From: G963422445 sp963422445
Lineage (GTDB): Bacteria; Pseudomonadota; Alphaproteobacteria; Thalassobaculales; Thalassobaculaceae
NCBI GenBank assembly: GCA_963422445.2
Contig: OY729512.2
Coordinates: 5,394,001 to 5,458,000 of the forward strand
Reading direction: 5' to 3'
Length of the DNA stretch: 64,000 nucleotides
The translations under genes were made by a program, and so were the position numbers. Positions within the stretch are counted from its first letter, which is position 1, and each line of letters opens with the position of its first letter. This document shows, piece by piece, positions 17,876-27,235 of the stretch. The notes beneath the pieces were generated by a model that ran no database searches, was not told the origin of the DNA, and worked only from the letters and a program-made list of their open reading frames with translations.

Positions 17876-19153
17876 TAGGGCACGCCAACCTTTTAACGCT
17901 TCAACAGAAACCGGTTGCTTCTGATCGAGTCGGACGCCTTTCGGATCGAGAAGCATGCCGGTTCGTGCCGGCCAAGCGGTCTGAAGCTCCAGGGCGCGGC
18001 CTGTCGCGGGCTCAGACAGCCTCAACCGGACAAGACCCGGTGTCCTTCCGGACGTCTCGAGCATCAGTCGCACCGTCCTGTCTTTCTGCTCACCTGTTGC
18101 TTCATGCTCGCCTGCGTTGAGCTTGAGCTGCCAATTCGGTTCCAGACCATCGGCCGTGAATGCAAGCTGACCAGCCGCTTCTTCGCGTAGACCCAAATGT
18201 ATAGAGGTCGGAAAACGAATTAGGCGGATTCGCGCCAGCGTTTCATCTTCCTTCACCCATTCGACGACCTCGGCTCCGAGGGCTCGTCCCTTGATGCGTC
18301 TGAGCTCCGGTTCCGGGATTTGCCTGGGAAAACCAGTACCTATCTGTCCGTGAATGGCCACATCTCCGCTGTGCACCGGAATGTGTCCATCCGCGCGCCA
18401 GCCTGAGAGAGTCATGCCGAACGCGAAGAGCTGGGCCTCGGGCGCATCGTTCTCAGCCTTCGTCTCGATTCGATAGCGCCTGTCCCCAACCAGGAGCACG
18501 CCCTTCCCCGAGATCCGCCAGAGAAACCCATACGGCGCGGATTCAATCTCATCAAGCGTTAAGCCCGCATCGGTCTCCGGCTCCTCATCGTCGGAAGTGA
18601 GAAGCCACAGACAGAGCGCTCGCGTGCGCCCCGCGCCCGTAAGTGGCTTCAAACGGTCAGTTTCTGCTTCCTCGCTTACATCGGTTGCTTGCCAAAAACT
18701 GGGCATTTCTCTCGGGTCCGGAACGCCGGAATCAATGACCGCCTCTCCTTTCGCTTGACCGTCGGCGTAGGTCGAAAGGGCAAAGGGAGTCTCGATCGGG
18801 TACGGGAACTCTGTCCTTGTGGCTTGTCCCGAACGGCGAGACTGCCAACCTTCACCGTCGGGCACGGCGCTGTAATTTACCCTTCGGCAAATTTTGCTTT
18901 CGTCGGCAGCAGACGGAGCCTCAGATCCTTGGCATTGGGGAAATGTCGCACTGGCAGCCATCCATCGTTATGGAGGGTCAAATAGCCTTGCCAGCACCCC
19001 GTTTCGCCGCGTCGCAGTTCCCGTCCGCATAGCGGCCCGGCAGCGACGGGGCGAACATCGCGATCGGCCCGAAGGGCGGGGCGTATCAGACTTTCCGCGA
19101 TTTCCGGCGTCATGCGCAACGGGACGGTCGAGATCCAATCCAGCTGATATCTG
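17876..19153 (-). pseudogene. Large unrecognised protein, middle fragment (gene Y, part 2)
   Basis: The minus-strand coding sequence continues from the IS at 19,154 (QLDWISTVPLRMTPEIAE) to 17,876. A frame change near 18,880-18,895 separates an 80-odd residue piece (ending TKAKFAEG) from the 17,867-18,961 frame (resuming VNYSAVPDGEGWQS). Downstream it is cut by the IS630 element. The protein is rich in beta-type stretches (LFAFGMTLSGWRADGHIPV, RIRLIRFPTSIHLGLR) with no recognised catalytic motif. It is one gene with the flanking fragments, judged by exact in-frame rejoining. Confidence 0.72.
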
Positions 19154-20584
19154 AACCTCTTGCAAAATTCCTGTCCCCAGGGTCCGGTGAGCCCGGATCG
19201 GTCGGTTGATCCCGGTCACCTCTGCACCTGGGGTCGGAATCCATGGATTCGCGGTGTCTCATCAGAGATGATGAGACCAAACAGGGACCTTTATGGACAT
19301 CGGGACACGCCTCTCCGGGCCACTCTCTTCGAGAGGTCCGTGAAGGGTCGGCATGCGTTGTCGGAGCGCGCTATGGGACGGCGAGACGTATCAACGGGTC
19401 AGCCGCCAGGGCCAGGATGCCGAACATGAGATGGCAGGCGACCCTGGAATGTCCACGGACGCGGACATGGCGCCCGCCAAACTCATCCTTGAGGCGGGCG
19501 TTGGTCCTCTCGACACTGGACCGGATCCGGATCCGCACGGTCTCGGGATCGACATGGCCTATTGCACGCCGGGCCCGGGCCTCCCGGTCTCGCTCCTCCT
19601 TGAGGTCCTTGTCCCGGCGCCGATTGACATCGATGATCGGCACATGGCCAAGCCGTTCGCTCATCTGGTAGATCTCCCTGGCATCATAGGCCGCGTCCAT
19701 GAGATCGTAGAGATTGGTCACACGCGCGGCGGTCATCATCGCCAGCGGGATCGCGACCGGGCTGTCATGGACGGATGCCGAGGTGAGGACGGTCCTCAGC
19801 GGCGCCCCGCAGTCTGCTGTGTCGATATGCAGCTTGTAACCGCGCCAGGCCTCCAGGACCCCCTTGGCAGTCTTCTTTGCCCCGTGATCGCAGACCTTCG
19901 GCAGCGCGTCGAGCCTCTCATCGAGATCCATCCCGTTCGCTTGCCGTTCGAGACGCCCAGGCTCCTTCGTCCTCTCCGCGCCCTTGCGGGGCCGGCCGCG
20001 CTTGCGGTTCGGCGTCCCGGCCTTTGGCTTCGGGGCCGGCGTCTCCCGGGCCTCGATGGCCGTCGGGTCCCTCAGACACGTGGCCGATGAGCGCGTCGCC
20101 CAGTGTCTCTGCAACCAGAGCCGCGTGCATCCTCTCCGGAAGACGGGGCTGCGACCATTCGGCAAACGTCCGCGAAAACGTCGCTTCACTCGGGATCTCC
20201 GCGACACGCGACCAGCCGCACAGCCGGCGCAACGTCGGGTCCACCTTGAGCCTGTCGATCAGGTGGCGGGTCGTCGGCAGACCCCACACCGCCTTGGCGA
20301 TGACGCCACGGGCCAGCGCCCGGCGATCCTCCCGGGGCCGACCCGGACCGGTCCACACCTCATCGACGAAGCCCTCCACCTTGACGAGATCGAGAGCTGT
20401 CACGAAGCGCTTGTGCGTCTCCAGGAGAGGACCGACCGCCTCGGCCAACGCAGGGAAAAGGTCCCCTTGAAATCGGCGCCAGAGATCGGATAGGGTCGAG
20501 CCAAGGGTCATCGGGGGCATCGACAACAAAATCAGCCTCGACAAGGCAAAAAACCGGTCGGGCCGGCAATTTTGCAAGAAGCTC
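19154..20584 (-). mobile_element. ~1.48 kb IS, copy A (defective)
   Basis: The ends are AACCTCTTGCAAAATT at left and AATTTTGCAAGAAGCTC at right, with a 5-bp duplication ATCTG (19,149-19,153 and 20,585-20,589). The transposase (20,511 to 19,371) is frameshifted near 20,085 compared with copies B and C. The region between the start codon and the right end lacks about 70 bases, including the ribosome-binding site. It is therefore immobile by itself. Confidence 0.88.
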
Positions 20585-21254
20585 ATCTGTTCAACCATTG
20601 CTCGGCCGCCACCTTCGGTAGATCGCCAGGCGGCATCGCACGCAGCTTGGCAAGAGACATAGCAAGCTCGGCCAAGAGGCGTGTGATGTCCGTGCTTTGA
20701 AACGTTTGCGGAAGTCGCGATGTCCAACGCGAGGCTATCTGCTCTGCCCATGGCTCAGCAGCGGATACGTCTTCGGCCTCGATTTCGGCCAGCAGGCCCA
20801 TAACCACATTGCGGTAGAGTCCAGGCTCTTTCAGAAGCGCTTCTGGAAACCCGCCTTCGGCCATGAGGCTGTAAAGGAACATGCGATGGCCAGCGTCTGA
20901 TTTCCTGATCTGCCGTTTCCACCACGACAGACCTTTCTCGGCCAGATCCCGGCCGAGTTTTTGATCGTCGGGCGGTAGACCCAATGGGTCGAGAACGAAG
21001 GCCCAACTCAATAGCCCACCGGGAAATCTCGCCCGTACATGTTCGGCAGCCCAAAACACGAACTCCGGAGCGACGAGTTCCGGGATCCCACCCGTTTCAA
21101 CGTGCGATCGCAGTGCTTCCTCTAGTTCTGAGAAAGTTTCTGAGGATAGCGGATAGCGGTATAGAGGACGGCCATCAGGGGGCATTGGCAATCCATCTGA
21201 AACGATCTTCGAAATAATGGCAGTAGCGGCTAGTTTCACCGAAAATACAGTCAT
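20585..21254 (-). pseudogene. Large unrecognised protein, N-terminal fragment (gene Y, part 1)
   Basis: This minus-strand stretch starts at ATG 21,254 (MTVFSVKLAATAIISK) and reads to EQWLNR at the IS A junction. Removing IS A with one copy of ATCTG joins it in frame to QLDWISTVPL of part 2. The rejoined gene Y would encode about 1,000 residues before the artificial stop. Motif-like words are WAFVLDPLGLPPDDQK and GLLAEIEAEDVSAAEPW; none is known to me. The upstream side was replaced by IS B three bases before the ATG, so a longer N-terminus is possible. Confidence 0.7.
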
Positions 21255-21257
21255 CAG

Positions 21258-22753
21258 AACCTCTTGCAAAATTCCTGCCCCCGGGGTCCGGTGAGCCCGG
21301 ATCGGTCGGTTGATCCCGGTCACCTCTGCACTTGGAGGTCGGAGTCCATGGATTCGCGGTGTCTCATCAGAGACGATGAGAACAAACAGGGACCTTTGTG
21401 GACCTCGGGACACGCCTCTCCGGGCCACTCTCTTCGAGAGGTCCGTGAAGGGTCGGCATGCGTTGTCGGAGCCGCGCTATGGGACGGCGAGACGTATCAA
21501 CTGGTCAGCCGCCAGGGCCAGGATGCCGAACATGAGATGGCAGGCGACCTTGGAATGTCCGCGGACGCGGACATGGCGCCCGCCAAACTCATCCTTGAGG
21601 CGGGCGTTGGTCCTCTCGACACCGGACCGGATCCGGACCCGCACGGTCTCGGGATCGACATGGCCTATTGCACGCCGGGCCCGGGCCTCCCGGTCTCGCT
21701 CCTCCTTGAGGTCCTTGTCCCGGCGCGGATTGACATCGATGATCGGAACATGGCCAAGCCGTTCGCTCATCTGGTAGATCTCCCTGGCATCATAGGCCGC
21801 GTCCATGAGATCGTAGAGATTGGTCACACGCCCGGCGGTCATCATCGCCAGCGGGATCGCGACCTGGCTGTCATGGACGGATGCCGAGGTGAGGACGGTC
21901 CTCAGCGGCACCCCGCAGTCTGCTGTGTCGATAGGCAGCTTGTCACCGCGCCAGGCCTCCAGGACCCCCTTGGCATTCTTCTTTGCCCCGTGATCGCAGA
22001 CCTTCGGCAGCGCGTCGAGCATCTCATCGAGATCCATCCCGTTCGCTTGCTGTTCGAGACGCCCAGGCTCCTTCGTCCTCTCCGCGCCCTTGCGGGGCCG
22101 GCCGCGCTTGCGGTTCGGCGTCGGGGCCTTCGGCTTCGGGGCCGGCGTCTCCCGGACCTCGATGGCCGTCGGGTCCCGCGACACGTGGCCGATGAGCGCG
22201 TCGCCCAGTGTCTCTGCAACCAGAGCCGCGTGCATCCTCTCCGGAAGACGGGACTGCGAAAATTCGGCAAACGCCCGCGAAAACGTCGCTTCACGCGGGA
22301 TCTCCGCGACACGCGACCAGCCGCACAGTCGGCGCAACGTCGGGTCCACCTTGAGCCTGTCGATCAGGTGGCGGGTCGTCGGCAGACCCCACACCGCCTT
22401 GGCGATGACGCCACGGGCCAGCGCCTGGCGATCCTCCCGGGGCCGACCCGGACCGGTCCACACCCCATCGACGAAGCCCTCCACCTTGACGAGATCGAGA
22501 GCTGTCACGAAGCGCTTGTGCGTCTCCAGGAGAGGACCGACCGCCTCGGCCAACGCAGGGAAAAGGTCCCCTTGAAATCGGCGCCAGAGATCGGATAGGG
22601 TCGAGCCAAGGGTCATCGGGGTCACCTCCTCGGTATCTTGTTGTTGTGGAAACACAACATACCACGAGGTGGCCCCGAAACCCAGGCCCTCGACAACAAA
22701 ATCAGCCTCGAGAAGGCAAAAACCGGTCGGGCCGGCAATTTTGCAAGAAGCTC
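21258..22753 (-). mobile_element. ~1.48 kb IS, copy B (intact transposase, no target duplication)
   Basis: This copy has the same ends and the same orientation as copy A, with an intact transposase gene. Unlike copies A and C it is not bordered by a direct repeat: the left flank ends ATCAG, the right flank begins CCGTT. The junctions have therefore changed since insertion, most likely by recombination with another copy or by an adjacent deletion. Confidence 0.88.
21477..22616 (-). CDS. DDE transposase of the 1.48 kb IS (copy B)
   Basis: The 379-residue transposase starts at ATG 22,616 behind a GAGGAGG site; a GTG three codons earlier is possible. An N-terminal part (LRRLCGWSRVAEIPREATFSRAF) resembles the DUF772-type domain seen in IS5/IS1182-like transposases. 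A catalytic part contains WRGDKLPIDTADCG, NLYDLMDAAYDARE and SGVERTNARLKDEFGGRHVRV. In copy C the first of these is WRGYKLHIDTADCG, so copy B has substitutions at Y and H and may be weakened. I cannot place the IS family with certainty. Confidence 0.85.
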   Translation of the reverse strand: MTLGSTLSDLWRRFQGDLFPALAEAVGPLLETHKRFVTALDLVKVEGFVDGVWTGPGRPREDRQALARGVIAKAVWGLPTTRHLIDRLKVDPTLRRLCGWSRVAEIPREATFSRAFAEFSQSRLPERMHAALVAETLGDALIGHVSRDPTAIEVRETPAPKPKAPTPNRKRGRPRKGAERTKEPGRLEQQANGMDLDEMLDALPKVCDHGAKKNAKGVLEAWRGDKLPIDTADCGVPLRTVLTSASVHDSQVAIPLAMMTAGRVTNLYDLMDAAYDAREIYQMSERLGHVPIIDVNPRRDKDLKEERDREARARRAIGHVDPETVRVRIRSGVERTNARLKDEFGGRHVRVRGHSKVACHLMFGILALAADQLIRLAVP

Positions 22754-23731
22754 CCGTTATAATAGTCGGTTGCGCCCTTACACGGAACACGGCTGGCAAC
22801 AGCACTTGGAACAAGCCTTTGTTGCCCGGCTTTTCCAGCAACCGACTCCATTCGAGCAGCAAAAATGGGGATCTCAAGAAATTCTGGAGCCTCGGCGTCA
22901 TCCTCCGTCTGAAGACCTGCCGTTTCATCCTCTATCAAGAGCCAGCTCAATAGGCGTGATGCATTCCAGCCGCCATAGTTCACTTGGTCTCGCATCCAGT
23001 CCCGAACGATCGTTGGCCGGACAACTGGAACATTTATTCGTAGATGGGTATCGGTCTGCTCATAACGACAGCGAAAGACCGAAACAGGCCGGATTAAGGA
23101 TGTCGCTATCCGCGTTGCGCGGCGCCACCATGTGTAACGGGTAGCCCGAGAGCAGATGTCGACTGTGTTGTCTTGCCAGAAGAGATCGCAGACCGTCCGG
23201 TAATTTTCGCAGCGGAACGATGAGCGTGCGGCCTCGTTCGGCTGTCGGCCACCAGGGCTTGTCCGGTTCCAGCAATCCGAAACTATCTCCATACTGGTTC
23301 GCAAAAGCTTGGGGTGAACCACTGTCGCCGGCTCTCAATGCCTCTTGATAGTACGGCAGAAGTTGTCTTAGTAGCTCTATGCTGGTCCCGATTCTTCACA
23401 CAAGCATTTCCGGTTCCACCACGACCTCTTCACCCGCGACCGCTTGGCATGGGATCGAAACCAGATACTCATCCGAAGCGCTCGAAGTCACATATCTAAC
23501 CCTCTCCGCCCTCATCGAGTCGTGGCGGACAACCCAGCGCCGCGTCACGCCGAGTTCCAGTTGGCGTTCCTTCATATGCGCGAGCGCGCGTACAACCTCG
23601 TCCTTGCCGGCAACCGATCCGGCCTTCGCCAGTTGAGATCGAATTCGTTCCACAGTAAGATCGCGCAGCGCAGTTTTCAGGATCAGCAGAATGGTATCTT
23701 GAAACAGCGGACGCGGATCAGTCATGAGCAC
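22754..23731 (-). pseudogene. Unrecognised gene X, broken by nonsense and frameshift mutations
   Basis: The minus-strand gene starts at ATG 23,725 (MTDPRPLFQDTILLILK). It reads to VVEPEMLV, meets an in-frame TGA at about 23,394, continues in the same frame (RIGTSIELLRQLLPYYQEALRAGD) to about 23,060, then shifts frame near 23,060-23,110 to RINVPVVRPTIVRDWMRDQV. It ends at IS B with GATDYYNG. Total length is about 310 residues. The first 60 residues look like a winged helix (LTVERIRSQLAKAG). I do not recognise the family. It may have preceded gene Y in an operon. Confidence 0.65.
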
Positions 23732-24050
23732 CTGTGCAGTTCTGGTGTTTCTTGATCCGCATTCTCAGCGCTGCGCGGTACATTGCGCTCACCTTCATCT
23801 CCGTTTCTATCGAGAGGACGAGATTAAAACAAGGGCGGCCAACGGGATCCCTGAAGGTAGCGAAGCAATTCGGCCCGGGTCAGGCGTCGCGTGAGATTTC
23901 TGTCTTCCTTGGTCTTCCTCGGGATACTCTAGTGAATGGCGTGCGTGGTCGTCAACCCAAGTTGGCACCTTGTCGTTTGATATTCTCCATAACGCATAGA
24001 TTATGAAAAACAATTTTCGATCCGGCGCACATAGTCCCACATTTTCGGTG
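23732..24050. other. Decayed stretch upstream of gene X
   Basis: There is no intact gene. A minus-strand frame ending MYRAALRMRIKKHQNC overlaps the gene X start and could be the tail of an upstream operon gene, but its earlier part has stops and I cannot identify it. Confidence 0.4.
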
Positions 24051-24171
24051 ACCGCTTATGCACTTGGTTCCGGCTTGATCAACATGTTGATCGAAAACCG
24101 TCCAAATGGACCGGTAGGAGTCAACTTCTCGCGGCAAACTCTCGCAACCGGAGCTACGTGCATAAGCGGTT
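24051..24171 (+). mobile_element. MITE-like element, family 1, copy 2 (121 bp, different core)
   Basis: The terminal repeats are those of the other copies (ACCGCTTATGCAC at left with one A missing; GTGCATAAGCGGTT at right). The flanking 6-bp duplication is TCGGTG (24,045-24,050 and 24,172-24,177). The central 70 bases are unrelated to the other three copies and contain the perfect palindrome GATCAACATGTTGATC. Confidence 0.88.
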
Positions 24172-24260
24172 TCGGTGATTTTGTTGGAAAATATAAGATT
24201 GGGCTGACAAGGCGATCTCTCCTATACAGGCTTTTTTATCATGCACGGGGAATAAAGAAC

Positions 24261-24347
24261 ATGAAGGTCAACAAGATCGTGCGTATCGCGCTCTCAGGCG
24301 GAATCATCGGACTTCTTGCGACGAATCCCAAGCGGGCATTATACTAA
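24261..24347 (+). CDS. Possible 28-residue peptide or signal-peptide fragment
   Basis: ATG 24,261 opens MKVNKIVRIALSGGIIGLLA, which looks like the first part of a secreted protein, and stops eight residues later. No good ribosome-binding site precedes it. It may be the truncated start of a lost gene; a real small peptide is possible but unsupported. Confidence 0.2.
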   Translation: MKVNKIVRIALSGGIIGLLATNPKRALY

Positions 24348-24364
24348 AGAATCGATAAGGAGAA

Positions 24365-24754
24365 TCAGGAAGGATGGAATGAAATATAGTCGATTTTCTC
24401 GGAATAAAACGCAACATGGTTCCCTATCAGCACCGCCTCGTCGAACGGATGCTCGTAAGCCCACATCGCATTTTCCGCAATTTTATCGCCCAGATCCAGA
24501 TTCCAGTAGGACGCATCGCCCTTGTACGGACAATGAGTCGAACGGTCCGTCCGCCGAGCCAGATCCATTCGGGTGTCCGACTTGGGAATATAGTAGACAG
24601 CTGGGTAATCAGCCTCTGCCAATCTGACGGCATTCGTCGTGTCGGCAATCGTCACATCGTTTAAAATGACGCGTACTCTGGAGCGGGTGCGGCTGTAGAT
24701 CAACTTGCGGCCGGGATGCTGTCGAAATCCGGGAGCGGGGTTGCCATCGAACAT
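24365..24754 (-). CDS. DUF427 family protein
   Basis: The 129-residue product shows the DUF427 pattern: VRVILNDVTIADTTNAVRLAE, YPAVYYIPKSDTRMDL, and the hallmark CPYKGDASYWNLDLGD, followed by AMWAYEHPFDEAVLIGNHVAFY. DUF427 proteins are small beta-rich cytosolic proteins of unknown function, often single genes. It is intact and complete in length, an exception within this decayed region. It stands alone, with no operon partner. Confidence 0.9.
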   Translation of the reverse strand: MFDGNPAPGFRQHPGRKLIYSRTRSRVRVILNDVTIADTTNAVRLAEADYPAVYYIPKSDTRMDLARRTDRSTHCPYKGDASYWNLDLGDKIAENAMWAYEHPFDEAVLIGNHVAFYSEKIDYISFHPS

Positions 24755-25225
24755 CAGATCGTCTCCATCTTTACGGTGTTTACGTTAGCCTGTCGTCTTG
24801 AAATCCGAACCGCAAGTGTCACGAACATCGCATAACGCCAGGACTGCCTGACCAGTCGGGATCCGATGGCGTATCGACAACGGGGCGTGCCGAAAAGAGC
24901 GCGCGGTATCCTTGATGCTATCTGGTAAACTGACGGAACTATCCAGGGCCGCGTCTGTCAAGTCGGACGGCGTGGCCCATGCGGACGGCACCTCGGACTG
25001 TCAGGTGTTCACCGAGACAATGTTATCTTGATTGCTCGGTTGGACCCGCCGATCAATTTTCAGATCTACTTTAGACAACAGGCGGTACGCCGGAAAGCAC
25101 GATCAAGTCCTTGCCTCTTCCTGTCCCGGAACTTTCTCTCCGGAACCAAATAGTCCCCGATGCGTCTTGTATCCTCCCCACCTGAACCACATGCTCCTGC
25201 TGCCGCCATGCCACAGGCCCGACGA
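24755..25225. other. Non-coding stretch
   Basis: I see no gene on either strand. Short open frames lack homology and start sites. It may contain the promoter of the DUF427 gene at its left edge. Confidence 0.5.
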
Positions 25226-25326
25226 TTACAATGTTTCCGCCAGTAAATGCTCGCTCTGAATCACAGCATGCAGTTCGCGCGGCGACCTACGATCGTCGGT
25301 CAGATGCACCGGTAATCCATCCAGTA
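25226..25326 (-). pseudogene. NADH:flavin oxidoreductase-like gene, C-terminal end
   Basis: This is the last 33 residues (GLPVHLTDDRRSPRELHAVI ... LAETL, stop TAA at 25,226). They join in frame with the fragment at 26,806-27,113 when IS C and one CAGTA are removed. The DDRRSPRELHAVI segment corresponds to the GDC-APR-AI pattern at the end of flavin/FAD oxidoreductases of the trimethylamine dehydrogenase type, but with the usual Gly-Asp-Cys altered. Confidence 0.6.
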
Positions 25327-26805
25327 GAGCTTCTTGCAAAATTGCCGGCCCGACCGGTTTTTTGCCTTGTCGAGGGCCTGGGTTTCGGGGCCACCCCGTG
25401 GTCTGTTGTGTTTCCACAATAACAAGATACCGAGGAGGTGACCCCGATGACCCTTGGCTCGACCCTATCCGATCTCTGGCGCCGATTTCAAGGGGAACTT
25501 TTCCCTGCGTTGGCCGAGGCGGTCGGTCCTCTCCTGGAGACGCACAAGCGCTTCGTGACAGCTCTCGATCTCGTCAAGGTGGAGGGCTTCGTCGATGGGG
25601 TGTGGACCGGTCCGGGTCGGCCCCGGGAGGATCGCCAGGCGCTGGCCCGTGGCTTCATCGCCAAGGCGGTATGGGATCTGCCGACGACCCGCCACCTGAT
25701 CGACAGGCTCAAAGTGGACCCGACGTTGCGCCGACTGTGCGGCTGGTCGCGTGTCGCGAAGATCCCGAGTGAAGCGACGTTTTCGCGGGCGTTTGCCGAA
25801 TGGTCGCAGTCCCGTCTTCCGGAGAGGATGCACGCGGCTCTGGTTGCAGAGACACTGGGCGACGCGCTCATCGGCCACGTGTCGCGGGACCCGACGGCCA
25901 TCGAGGCCCGGGAGACGCCGGCCCCGAAGCCGAAGGCCAGGACGCCGAACCGCAAGCGCGGCCGGCCCCGCAAGGGCGCGGAGAGGACGAAGGAGCCTGG
26001 GCGTCTCGAACAGCAAGCGAACGGGATGGATCTCGATGAGAGGCTCGACGCGCTGCCGAAGGTCTGCGATCATGGGGCAAAGAAGACTGCCAAGGGGGTC
26101 CTGGAGGCTTGGCGCGGTTACAAGCTGCATATCGACACAGCAGACTGCGGGGTGCCGCTGAGTACCGTCCTCACCGCGGCATCCGTCCATGACAGCCAGG
26201 TCGCGATCCCGCTGGCGATGATGACCGCCGGGCGTGTGACCAATCTCTACGATCTCATGGACGCGGCCTATGATGCCAGGGAGATCCACCAGATGAGCGA
26301 ACGGCTTGGCCATGTTCCGATCATCGATGTCAATCCGCGCCGGGACAAGGACCTCAAGGAGGAGCGAGACCGGGAGGCCCGGGCCCGGCGTGCAATAGGC
26401 CATGTCGATCCCGAGACCGTGCGGTTCCGGATCCGGTCCGGTGTCGAGAGGACCAACACCCGCCTCAAGGATGAGTGTGGCGGGCGCCATGTCCGCGTCC
26501 GCGGACATTCCAAGGTCGCCTGCCATCTCATGTTCGGCATCCTGGCCCTGGCGGCTGACCCGTTGATACGTCTCGCCGCCCCATAGCGCGGCTCCGACAA
26601 CGCATGCCGACCCTTCACGGCCCTCTCGAAGAGAGTGGCCCGGAGAGGCGTGTCCCGATGTCCACAAAGGTCCCTGTTCGGTCTCATCATCTCTGATGAG
26701 ACACCGCGAATCCATGGATTCCGACCTCCAGGTGCAGAGGTGACCGGGATCAACCGACCGATCCGGGCTCACCGGACCCTGGGGACAGGAATTTTGCAAG
26801 AGGTT
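25327..26805 (+). mobile_element. ~1.48 kb IS, copy C (intact)
   Basis: This is a 1,479-bp element with ends GAGCTTCTTGCAAAATT and AATTTTGCAAGAGGTT and the 5-bp duplication CAGTA (25,322-25,326 and 26,806-26,810). Orientation is opposite to copies A and B. It splits a flavin oxidoreductase fragment; removing it restores that frame. Between the left end and the gene lies a short inverted repeat (TTGTGTTTCCACAA). Confidence 0.92.
25447..26586 (+). CDS. DDE transposase of the 1.48 kb IS (copy C)
   Basis: The 379-residue transposase is intact and differs from copy B at scattered positions. The start is ATG 25,447 behind GAGGAGG. The conserved blocks are RRLCGWSRVAKIPSEATF, WRGYKLHIDTADCG, LYDLMDAAYDAREI and GVERTNTRLKDECGGRH. 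The middle segment (residues about 160-200) is a Lys/Pro/Arg-rich linker (NRKRGRPRKGAERTKEP). This is the best candidate for the active source copy. Confidence 0.9.
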   Translation: MTLGSTLSDLWRRFQGELFPALAEAVGPLLETHKRFVTALDLVKVEGFVDGVWTGPGRPREDRQALARGFIAKAVWDLPTTRHLIDRLKVDPTLRRLCGWSRVAKIPSEATFSRAFAEWSQSRLPERMHAALVAETLGDALIGHVSRDPTAIEARETPAPKPKARTPNRKRGRPRKGAERTKEPGRLEQQANGMDLDERLDALPKVCDHGAKKTAKGVLEAWRGYKLHIDTADCGVPLSTVLTAASVHDSQVAIPLAMMTAGRVTNLYDLMDAAYDAREIHQMSERLGHVPIIDVNPRRDKDLKEERDREARARRAIGHVDPETVRFRIRSGVERTNTRLKDECGGRHVRVRGHSKVACHLMFGILALAADPLIRLAAP

Positions 26806-27113
26806 CAGTAGTCTGGCTATTCCGTCGCGCACGACCCACGGCGTCGCATAAACGACCATGTCAATGTCCTCGATGATCGTCTCTTGTCCACTATACGGAT
26901 TCTGCAGGTGCAACACGCCTGAGTCAAACCCGAGCGTTTGCTGTGCCGTACGGCTCTCAACCTCGGCATTGTAGAGCCGGCGATACATGCCGATGGCACT
27001 GCAAGGGTTGACCTTGCTGGCAATCCGCAGCTGCGAGATCACGACAATCACGTCGTCGAACTGTTTGACCAAGAGATCAGCGACACCATACATACCCACA
27101 CTGTAATCCTCAT
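26806..27113 (-). pseudogene. NADH:flavin oxidoreductase-like gene, internal fragment
   Basis: The minus-strand frame reads EDYSVGMYGVADLLVKQFDD, then VNPCSAIGMYRRLYNAEVES and ends DMVVYATPWVVRDGIARLL at IS C. This matches the second dinucleotide-binding region of large FMN/FAD/4Fe-4S oxidoreductases (2,4-dienoyl-CoA reductase or dimethylamine dehydrogenase type). Everything upstream is missing: the frame is truncated at an IS5-type remnant near 27,113. The gene is non-functional. Confidence 0.65.
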
Positions 27114-27235
27114 CCATCGTCAGCTCCCTCGCCTGGCTCCAGCTGGCTCTGAGCCGTGTTCCCATGCGCCGCCTCTGACGCATGCAAGTCACTGTCACTA
27201 ATTGATATCATTATGATTCAGACACTTAAAGCCCT
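27113..27235 (-). mobile_element. 3' end remnant of an IS5-family element
   Basis: The minus strand reads SSLAWLQLALSRVPMRRL and stops, the C-terminus of an IS5-type transposase. It continues into non-coding sequence ending TTAAAG-like, matching 59,570-59,665 of the larger decayed element with a few differences. The rest of the element is missing. Confidence 0.7.

Noticed and set aside
21477..22928. A 483-residue version of transposase B with an N-terminal extension
   Set aside because: The extra residues come from the IS end and the neighbouring host gene X; the ATG at 22,616 with GAGGAGG matches copy C.
25465..27198. A 577-codon open frame antisense to transposase copy C (and similar long frames opposite copies A and B)
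   Set aside because: It mirrors the transposase coding strand in a high-GC element, has no homology, and runs across IS ends into unrelated host sequence.
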